A stretch of 64,000 bases of DNA from Diplosphaera chodatii (taxonomy: Eukaryota > Chlorophyta > Trebouxiophyceae > Prasiolales > Stichococcaceae), in the NCBI GenBank assembly GCA_032358165.1, contig JAALGY010000049.1, positions 62,001-126,000 of the forward strand. The letters are read 5' to 3'. Each line of letters opens with the position of its first letter. The stretch's first letter is position 1. Below, one piece after another: positions 55,055-64,000 of the stretch. The notes beneath the pieces were generated by a model, which made no database searches, had not been told where the DNA came from, and was given only the letters and a program-made list of their open reading frames with translations. Both the position numbers and the translations under genes were made by a program.

Positions 55055-57479
55055 ATGGTCCAACAGACTGATGTCACCAGTCAGGCCCGCTCCATCATCG
55101 GCCGCTTCCCCGACCTCGCCGGCAAGCGTGCCCTGGTCACAGGTACGGTCGACAGTGTGACAGTCTGACTACAGCTGCCGATGAATGTTCTACAGTCATT
55201 AGGTCACATCTGCAGCAATTTAAGTTGATGAACACACTACTTATACTGTCCTGAACCCACAGCATGGACACAATGATGCTGCATGCAGCCAGACTGTGCT
55301 GCTGGTGTGCCTTGCACACCATGCGCAGCTTCCAGACCTTCAGGAGCCCAAGTGAATGAAATGAGCTGCTAGGTGCTGACTGATGTTCTGTGCTACGTAT
55401 GCAGGTGCCTCCGCCGGCATCGGCCGCGCGGTGGCGCTGGCGCTCAACGAGAACGGCGTCACCGTCACCGTCCTCGCCCGCCGCAAGGACCGCCTGGATG
55501 CCGTGGTGCAGCAGCTGAACGGGGTAAACCCTTGTTTTGCATAGCTATCCGTGCATACCTACTCGATGCTGAGTCAGTGTTCGCGGCTACGGTTCAAGGG
55601 CTCCACAACTGGTACTGCGCTGCGCTGTGTGGCAGGCCTGCTGACTGGCCCATGACCAGCGCCTGAACTAAGCACGCGCTGAGACAGCTGCATACATGGG
55701 TGCCAGTGTGTGCCTCAATTGTTGTGACGGTGGACGGCAGGACCTCACTGTTTCGTGGTGTCATCAGTCTGATCATGGTTGCGACACAGGGCTACGGCGT
55801 GGTGGCGGACCTGTTCCAGGTGGACGAGGTGGAGGCCGCCGTGCAGGAGGCCATCAGCAAGATGGGCGGCCTCGACATCCTGGTCAACAATGGAGCGTGA
55901 GTTGCTGAAAACCACACCAACCTGCATCTGCTGTAGCTGATGATCATGGACCTTGCCCGCGGTTTCTCTAATAATTCCAGACTGCTGGCGCTTGGCAACC
56001 TTTTGCACCAGCGGGCACATGTGGAGGGATCGTTCGGTTGCTCTGTCCGGGGGCAAAGTGCTGATATGTAGGCTGACCTCTCAGCTTCGACGCTGCAGTG
56101 TGAACGTCCCCGAGATGGTGGGCGAGAACGCCAGAACGTACCAGGGCTTCGAGGCGGGCTTCCGGCTGCACGTGTCCGCCACCTACATCGCCATCAAGGT
56201 GTGAGTTGGCAGCAACACATGGCGCAGCAATGCTGCATGAAATCTATGAGAGCAGCCAACAACATCAGCTACGCTCACGCTCTGGTCAGCCTGTGCTGCA
56301 TGTCCAGCCGTGGTCCGAACGTCTGGCAGTAGAGCAGGTTCATGACGACATATTCAGAATTGCATATTCATGCAAGTGTATTCGGGTAGCCCGTGCCCCG
56401 CCAGCTGATGAACTCTAGGATGTGCACGCTGACATGGGGGCTGCTATGCTCACACAGGCCGCAGAGGCGGAGCTGGTCAAGAACAAGGGCGTCGTCATCA
56501 ATGTGTCCAGCGGAGTATCCGTCATGGCCTCGCAGTCGCCTGACATGATGCCCTACTACATCGCAAAGACGGCGCAGGTGCGTCCGGCTGCATCCGCACA
56601 AGCGATGCGACTGCGGGGCAGATGGCATGTCACTAGAGTCTTCTGAACAGCATCGTTGAACAGCAATGAGCAGTCTCTGCCGTGCTGCCTGCGTGCCAGC
56701 GGTCCTGCAGGCTGTGGCCACAATGTTGTTGGCGCCTCAGCAAAGCTTCGTTACAAGCCGCTCAAATGGTGCATGTGCAGGACGCGCTGACGCGCAACCT
56801 GGCCCGCCAGTACGCTCCCCACTCCGTGCGCGTCCTCGGCGTGAACCCCGCCTGGGTCGACACCGAGGCCACCGACATGATGGCAAGCTTGCTGCAGGTG
56901 CGCCGTTCACACAATGGTGCAACAGCATCTGCTGTCAGCATGGCAGGGCTGTGAGCTCCTATGAGCTAGTGCGGGTGTGGCTTCCTCGTGATGGCTCCTC
57001 GTGGCTGACACTACCCTTACCTTTAAAACCCTAAAACCCTGCTGCTGCAGAAACCCCGTGAGGAGGTGGTAGCGGCTGCTGGCAAGATGCATGCCCTGGG
57101 GCGGATCTCCAGCGCCGATGAGCAGGTACGGTGACGCTGCCGTGATTCACGCTCACTCCAGACTATGCACATGCAGCCTGCCATCTGCCCTGCCGTCACT
57201 TCACCAACATACACCTCTGCCGTGACCACAGAGCTGTGCAGTCTGCTCGCTGACATTCTAGAACGTCATCAACATGCACATACGTATGCGATCACCACAG
57301 CAGGAAGGTCTGCTGGTATGTATAATGGAAGTTCTGCTGACGCGGTGTGCTGCCTGCGTGCTCAGGCGGCTGTGATCGTGTTCCTGGCCTCGGCGGGCGC
57401 CGGATTCATCACCGGCATCAACATCATGGTGGACGGCGGCGTGCTGCTGCTGCAGGACGCGGTGCCCACCTTCCAGTGA
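55055..57479 (+). CDS. Short-chain dehydrogenase/reductase, tandem copy C
   Basis: 279-residue classical SDR, eight exons (55055-55142, 55405-55523, 55790-55896, 56099-56198, 56458-56577, 56781-56897, 57051-57125, 57366-57479), in frame. Motifs: TGASAGIGRAVALALNENG, LARRKDRLD, GGLDILVNNGA, INVSSGVSVMA, PYYIAK, GVNPAWVDTEATDMM, FITGINIMVDGG. It looks like the most canonical of the three copies (TGASAGIG rather than TGG or TAG). The VPEMVGENA segment replaces VPEMGGENA of A and B. Intron 7 ends with a telomere-like aaaaccctaaaaccct just before the acceptor. Same strand and spacing as A and B, so it arose by tandem duplication. Confidence 0.93.
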
Positions 57480-58505
57480 ACAGCCCAAACACAAGCAGGT
57501 TTCAGGGGTTGTGGGTTTGGGCACATCAAACACAACACATCATGAAGTGAGAAACGATGAGTAGACCAAGACTGGAGGAAGGTGCACAGGAAGCACTGAT
57601 CTGTGCAACTAGGAAGGCCATTAGCACGCCAGTCACCGGCTCCATTGCAGCATGTATTCAGCTGCTATTGTCTGCTTGACTGGGATGCAAGACGAGCGGG
57701 GTCCCTTATGAGTGTACCTCATCAGGCTGGGGTTGTCAGCATCAACTGCGCTGGGGCTCTTGTATGTCAGCCTGTGCGGTGCTTCAGTTTTCTATTTTGC
57801 AGTGCTGCCGGAAGGTGCAATTTGATCAGTGGTGTAGCTACACATGAGCAAGGCACAGTATGCACTCCGACATCTGCAACAGTGCTTTGCAATGAGCCAC
57901 AGTGCCCGACGGATTAACACATCATAGTGCAGAAGATGTGGCATTTGTGCTCGAACTTGCTCGCGTGGCAGCCATATAGTTCAGTGCAACAGCAATGTCG
58001 TATCACCGACGCTGAAACCAAGAAGCATCCAAGGCGCCTGCTACTGTTCGTGGTGAGCAGCTTTCAGCTGCATCAAGTTCACAATGCATAGCGAAGGCGG
58101 CATTCGAGTGCTGTCGCATAGCATGCTACAGGGTCCCAAGGCACGCCTCACCCTGACCAGCATGCTGCACATGCTGGCACGCACCCCGTAGATCTGTCAT
58201 GTAGGCCCAAGAGTGAAGCCTATCAAGCTCTGACCCTCCCACTGCAACATTCCGTGCTGAGCCTGCCGCCACCGCCCAGCGATGCCGGCAGTGGAAGCTG
58301 GATGGGGGTGAGAGCTTCCAGCTCAGCCATGGTAGCCATGCTTGCGGTGATGCTCGTAGTCGTCATAGTCATGACCGTGCTGCAGACAGAGGCTGACGGC
58401 AGTCAGAAGGCCAGGCAGCGACAAGAACAATACAAAACGTCGGCACCAAACTTGATCCACTTGATGCACGATGGCGGGTGCAGTCTTAGTGCTGTCCCAG
58501 TTGCT
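57480..58505. other. Convergent intergenic region, SDR C / purple acid phosphatase
   Basis: About 1 kb of 3' flanks. A plus-strand open frame at 58254-58679 includes a hydrophobic stretch (about 58317-58385), but it overlaps the phosphatase 3' exon and shows no family resemblance, so I do not call it. Confidence 0.4.
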
Positions 58506-61500
58506 TCACACGGACGTGGCGCGGCTCACCTCGTTGCGGCGCTTCTTCGGCACCCTGGGCCCTTGCGCCGCCTTGTTGGGGCACAGCTTCGTGTCGGCCG
58601 CCAGCACCACCGAGTCGGTGGTGACCATGAAGCCGTCCTGGTTGCGGTGCCTGCATTGTTGCAAAAATATAAGGCTTAAATCAAGCAGTTCAATGTAAAG
58701 TTATGTTTCAAGTTTATATTTCACGCCGAGCGGAGTGGCCGTCATGATGGTGGGCAGCGGCGCCTGCCCTTTGGGGCTGCCGACCATGAGCATTGGCCGG
58801 GGTGCCCTGAGCCCGGCACATTAAATGGAGGCGCTGCGCTGGCAGCAAGCTCTGCCCAATGACGCCACCACCACTGTCAAGCACCCGATTTTTTAGAGCG
58901 CCGGACTGCACTGCAACTGAGCAGAGAAATCGCACCACTGCCAGACGGCGTAGGTGGCGTTCTTCACGTCCAGGGTGGCGTGGCCGTATGACGGCTCACT
59001 GAATGGAGATGCAGCCCGGTGATTCAGGAGAACATGCCATGAGATGTGTTTTAGGACCCCAGGAAAGTGTCGTGATCAGCATACATTAGATGCATATCTT
59101 GTGCTGTGTGAGTTGCCGGCGGACTGTTCGGCAGCAGGCGCACCGGTAGGCAGAGTAGTCTGGCTGTGTGGACGGGCACCTGCAACCAACAGAAGAGGCT
59201 TGTTACTCTCTTCGCGGTCAATGTCTAGTGTCTGCGCTCTTGGCAGCCATGCTTTGCGCCGTCACAGCACAGGCCGCTCACCAGGGGATGCCGGGGTTGG
59301 TCACGGTGGCGTTGCAGTAGCCCAGTGTGTTGTACCGCGTCTGCAGGGATGCAGCCATGTCTGACATTGCCAGGTGCAGCAGACCATCGCAGGACGTATG
59401 GCATGCAGTTCGACTACAGGGGCCGTGCAATCTGGTCAAGCAGCACTCACGAAGTCGCCGCCGCCCACGGTGTCGTTGTTTCCTGGATCGATGCCTGGCG
59501 GCTGCGCACATCAATAGCTTACTTCAGGCCAGTTGACGAAATGCACCCCCTCAATCACCGTCTGCTGCTCGAATGCTGCATGCTGATGCCCTGCTGCGTA
59601 TGGAGCCCACTGCAGCAGGCCTGCGCCTGCCCAAGACAGCAAGTGCACAATGCCGCCCTCAGTGCACGGACCACCAAGCAATCCCTGCTTCTAAACCCTG
59701 CGCACCGTGGCCAGGAGGCCGGGGCACTTGCCGCCGTGCGCGCCGTCCACGTAGCCGTCTGACACGGAGCCGGCGTTGCCGCCGTCGCCAATCAGGATGT
59801 GCGTCGTGCCGCACGGGTCCACCTGCAGACACACGCACGCCAGCACACTGCATCATGTTTTGGGCTACAGTGGAGGTCGCTGCGCGGCACATGAGTGCGC
59901 CAGCTGTGAGCATGTTGGCATTGCTCCAAGGTTGCTCAAGCGCATACCTTGTAGCCGTTGACGGGAGTGGAGCGCTCATAGGTATGCACATGACCTGCAG
60001 TATTTCAGCAGCGGATTGTTTCAACCACAGCTTGCCTGGCATAATGGTGAGTCCGCCCTTGACTACATCATGCTCAAGTGCTCTGGTACACACTTTCGTG
60101 CATTCGGTGCCAAGGCAGCGCACCGTTGACCATCAGGTCCACGCCGTACTTGTAGAAGATGGGCTCAAAGTACTGCAGCAGCAAAGTTAAGCAGGTATAC
60201 CGCCAGCAGGTGATCAAGCAGCAACACTACAGGCCTGCTGGTCGGGAACGGGTTCACCCTTCACCGCCTGGCAACAACCAAGACCCTAACATGGCGCCCA
60301 CCTGCCGCATGCACTCGTTGCCCTTGTAGTCGCCGCCGGCACGGGTCACGTACCTGCACGCGATCCAGGGTTTAGAGGTGCAGCCTACACCTCGCAGCTT
60401 ACGCTTGGCGGGCAGGGGTCGAGGCAAGCGGCGCTCTCAACTGCAGGAATGAAACATGTTGAATTCCTAGGCAGGGCAGGGCCACGGCAGTGCTATGCTT
60501 GGTCATGTTGCCCGCACCAGGGGTGGTGCTCCACCGCGATGATCCAGGGCGTCTTCTCGCGGTCCACGTTCTTCAGGTCGTTGATCAGCCTGCATATGCG
60601 GCCAGCACCATTGCCACTTTCATCCTACCTGGCCAGAACGCTTGAGTCTGCTGTGCCATGCTGCACACCGACGCATCTCAACAGGCGACAGACAGCCAAG
60701 TTTTTAGGGTTTAAAGGTTTGGCGCACCACTTGTACTGTGCGCTGCCAGGTGTGTGGTCAATGTACGGCGTCAGGAAGAGCACATGTACGCCTGCGAAGG
60801 CAAGCATTGAATGCAAGCTGCAGGCCAGGGTTTCTAATATAATGCGTGGGCTGCTTCGCCGTCAGAGCCTGGGCCAGTCTGGGGCTTGAACAGCGCAGTG
60901 ACAGCAGGCATAGGCAGGCAAGCTCGTCAGCCACTGCAAGGCAGCGTCGGGCACAAGCTCAGCAGCAGTGCGCACCCGCGAACTCGATGCTGTACCACAG
61001 CTCAGTGTTCCTGGTCACCTGTACAGGAGAGAGGCAACCAGTTGAGGTTGTCATGCAGCGTCGTGCGGCAGATCGCTGGCTCTGGGCGATGCCGCACACC
61101 AGGCTCTTGGCACGGCGTAGACTGCTCACCTTGCCATTGGCCAGCGGCTGCGAGTACGTGCCGGGTGCCGGGAAGCGGGTCTTGTACGTGGCAAAGGTGG
61201 TCTTCTGCGAGTCCGCCTCAATCTGCAGGACACGACAGCCGGGGTGCCGTAAATGAGTGGTGCCAGACTCCTGGATCCATGCCAATCTTGTCATGCCACA
61301 GCCGGCGAAGTGTGTGGATCCACCTGATCAGTGGTTGCCTATCCTGCGAGTAGGAAATGCATGTGCCCATAGTGACAACTTACCTCATGGTTGCCGTTGG
61401 CGGAGTGGTGCGCCACCTTGCTGAACATGAACTCGGTCAGGCGCAGCCAGCTGCAGGGCAGCGCCACCATCTGACTCAGGAGTGAGCAGCTCACGCAGCA

Positions 61501-64000
61501 GCGGCGACATGCAGGGCGCCTGCCGGCCATGCGGCTTGCCGAGGTTCAAAAGGCATTGGCCGATCATGCAGTGGGGCCACACTGTTGCAGCACAGCAAAT
61601 ACTGCACACACCTGTCCCAGCGGCGACCTGCACGCATGTGGAGAAGTCACCAGGTCTCAGGGCAGTTGCACAAAGGCCAGCGACAAGGCGTGAACTACGA
61701 TCGACGCTCAAGCCGCCGGCAGCATGTCAGACGACTGCATTTGGTGACGCCTCACCATCTGTGACCGTGGACTTGCCGTTGAAGATGTTGGCCTTGGGCA
61801 GGGCTGCAGCGGAGTCATCAGCCGTCAGCTTCAGTGGTCACAACAGGGCAGCACTTTGCATATCGGTGCAGCCTCATCGGGCAGCGTGACTGATGCATGT
61901 ACTGACTGCTGGCGAGGGCGTCGTCGGTGGGGGTCAGTGCCGGCGCGTGGCGGTCGGCGTAGCTCTGCGGGAAGGCAGCAAGGCCGTCAGGTCAGGAGGA
62001 AAGCATGTTGCAGGTTGCTGAACCAGCTGTCAGCGCAACACACCCTGCAGCGTTGCGCACTGCTGCGCGCCCTAGCATCGGCGCATGGGAGGGCTACCAT
62101 GTGTCATCGTAAAACTGTTGGCATTCGGCTTGCAACAGCGTCTCACCAGGTCGCCCATGTTGAGGATGATCTCCGGGTTGCTGGCCGCCAGGTGCTCCAG
62201 GGTGGAGCTGGAGTTGCTGGTGTCACCCTGCAGAAAGGTGACACAGTAGTGCTCAAACACCGGATCTCGTACACGAATGTCCAACATGTACGGCATGAGC
62301 TGTGGTATGCACAGTCAAGACATGCTGGTCGACATAATCGTCTGTCTCTGCTGCTGCTCGTCTGCAGGCATCGAACCCCAGCAAGGCTGCGATCGTGGTT
62401 TGGACTCAGCTGCGGCTCTCACCAGGTCGCCAAACATGCCGATGCGGATGGGCTTCACGTGGCCGACTGCCGGCAGCGTCTTGAAGCTCTTCTCAGGCGA
62501 CCTGCGAAAAGACATTCAGGGGGTTTCGGCCCGAGGTGCATCACCAGCAGAAAGGTCTGCAGTTGCGGATGCTGACAGCATGCCAAGCTGATGTATGGAC
62601 ACCCCGCTCTGCTTTTCGCCCAGTCTGATGTGCAGCAGCCACATCTGTAACAGGCACAGCATCATGCACCCGGCGCCCGCAGGTGCGGCAGCCGCCCTGA
62701 GCGCGACTCACGTGTTTTCCTTGGTGCCGTCGCCAACAATGTAGTAGTACGTGGTCTTCGGCTCGAGGTTGCCCAGCTTCACCAGGTGCTGCACCGGCGA
62801 CGTGCTGCGCAGACGGAAAACGGGGCTCTCGGACCAGCCAGCTGAAGTGCCCTTTGCTGGGTGTTTCACTGCCAGCATGTGTGCCAGGCAAAATGCAGGA
62901 GCACCGCACGGCTGTGTGGCTGCGCACTAGTTGGAGGCCTGGGGGAAGGTGGCGTTGTCGTAGTAGTAGATCACGCTGTGCACGCTCTTCTTCCTGCCAG
63001 CAGGGCGCACTCAAGATGTAGAGTGCACAGCGGGAGCAGAAGCCGCTTCACACAGACGGGAATGGTAAGACAGACACCACACTGACCCGCTGCGGAACAA
63101 GATCAAACATGCTCGGCAGCGAGTCTGCACGTTCAGGCAGAACCGCAAAAGCGCTCCACAGTATGAGACGGCTGCCGTGCAGCGAGCAGCAGAGGGGTGA
63201 AGCCGCAGCAGGGGAGTGGAGACTGGGTGGAGGCTGACCCCTTCTTGACCCTGTAGGGGCCGCCGCTGCGGGTGGAGTAGTGGACCCGGGGCGTGGGCTG
63301 CGCGTCGGCCGCCGCCTGCCCCAGGGTGGCCGTGTCGATGGCGCCGATGAAGGCGTCGCCGCTGGACCACATCACCCACATCTCCTCCGGCGACGTCCCC
63401 TGCGCCAGGTGGACCTGCGGGCGGGGCGGCAGCAGGGTCTACACTGTGAATGACTATGAACTACAGAGCGCTGCCGGCAGGCACACCACCAGCGTGTCCT
63501 TTCGCCTGGCGACATCGCCTGCGCCGCGTGGATCTGCGGGCAGGGCGGCAGCAGGGCTGTGAGTGCGGGATTTGCTGGTCAAAACCCGGCGGCAGTGTAC
63601 GACCTGCCCGCTGGCGACGCCTGGGCCGCAGGTGGATCTACAGGGACGGCAGCGGCATGGTTGCTGGATCCAGCCATGGGCGCTGCAGGGTTCCCGCAGC
63701 AGTCACCCGCGGCACGGCTGTGGCACCATACTGCAGCGTGCACTTGCTGCAGGGGATGCAGCTGCGCACAGACGTGGTATCAAGCATGTGCCCTCCAGCG
63801 CTGTGGACAACGCCCGCAGCTCGCCCCAACAGGCGCACAAAAGCCTGCTGTGCCCATGCATGGTGGCAGTGGAGCAGATGTCATTCCAGGCTGCAGGACC
63901 TGACACCGAGCCGAAAACCAAATCGCGTTTCTGAAGGGTGGGCTTGAAGGGAGCTCAACCCACCTGCTCCGGCTGGTCGCCGGTGACCTTCTTGGTGAGG
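58506..64000 (-). CDS. Purple acid phosphatase, plant type, 5' end beyond the window
   Basis: Dinuclear-metal (Fe/Zn/Mn) phosphoesterase, usually secreted or vacuolar and used in phosphate scavenging. Read from the right edge: DQPEQV (about 63965), an N-terminal beta-domain with PEEMWVMWSSGD (about 63350-63390), LGNLEPKTTYYYIVGDG (about 62725-62775), then metal motif MFGDL|GD split by an intron (62430 and 62230), NMGDL then SYAD (62150-62170 and 61960), GNHE (61384-61395), LFLTPYIDHT (about 60755-60785), VEHHPW (about 60517-60536) and GHVHTYER (about 59967-59992). These are the five ligand blocks of the family. The C-terminal part includes GDGGNAGS, GGGDF, EPSYGHATLDVKNATYAVW and a basic ending. 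The signal peptide would lie outside. Stop at 58506-58508 unless the donor just before it is used. Confidence 0.92.

Noticed and set aside
58254..58679. Plus-strand frame with a hydrophobic stretch
   Set aside because: It overlaps the phosphatase 3' exon antisense, has no splice or family support, and its composition is ordinary.
1..64000. CRISPR arrays, insertion sequences, rRNA or tRNA genes
   Set aside because: No regularly spaced direct repeats, transposase motifs or terminal inverted repeats were seen, nor any rRNA. tRNAs could not be screened rigorously by eye, and none was evident.

Overview
This window is nuclear DNA from an intron-dense, GC-rich green alga, probably a Chlorella-like trebouxiophyte. 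Plastid-targeted photosynthesis genes, a plant-type Rubisco activase relative, a eukaryotic phytochelatin synthase, a mitochondrial bL28 of land-plant type and plant telomere-like TTTAGGG motifs all point that way. Genes are broken into many short exons (20-280 bp, a few of 600 bp or more) by introns mostly of 100-400 bp. Most are GT-AG, but several are GC-AG. I rebuilt exons by hand from splice sites, phase and protein-family conservation. Where every junction keeps frame I give exact ends. Elsewhere the ends are approximate.

Layout: (1) 1-1.9 kb, minus: the distal part of a short-chain dehydrogenase with an apparent frameshift. (2) 2.4-5.2 kb, plus: ChlM, Mg-protoporphyrin IX methyltransferase. 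(3) 6.6-8.9 kb, plus: a TMEM45/DUF716 membrane protein. (4) 10.3-13.7 kb, minus: complete phytochelatin synthase, possibly with an extra presequence exon up to 14.2 kb. (5) 15.0-26.3 kb, minus: a Ste20/FRAY-like protein kinase whose exons run into a SYLF lipid-binding domain and a long Ser/Pro/Ala-rich tail. (6) 27.6-32.2 kb: four small genes, namely a plastid membrane protein, mitochondrial bL28, a 69-residue unknown and a PTRHD1-like protein. (7) 32.6-35.2 kb, plus: a type II membrane GT92 glycosyltransferase. (8) 35.9-40.4 kb, minus: a Rubisco activase-like AAA+ protein with a long disordered insert. (9) 41.1-46.7 kb, plus: a CDCA7-type zinc-finger protein carrying DDT/WHIM motifs. (10) 47.5-57.5 kb, plus: three tandem paralogous short-chain dehydrogenases with the same eight-exon layout. 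(11) 58.5 kb to the right edge, minus: a purple acid phosphatase.

The genes do not form an operon or pathway cluster. They are housekeeping, plastid, metal-detoxification, phosphate and chromatin functions side by side, often sharing divergent promoters. The strongest candidates for something undescribed are the kinase-SYLF locus with its greatly enlarged activation segment, the exon-frozen SDR array, the Rubisco activase-like protein with a roughly 215-residue insert, and recurrent GC-AG introns and telomere-like motifs in introns.
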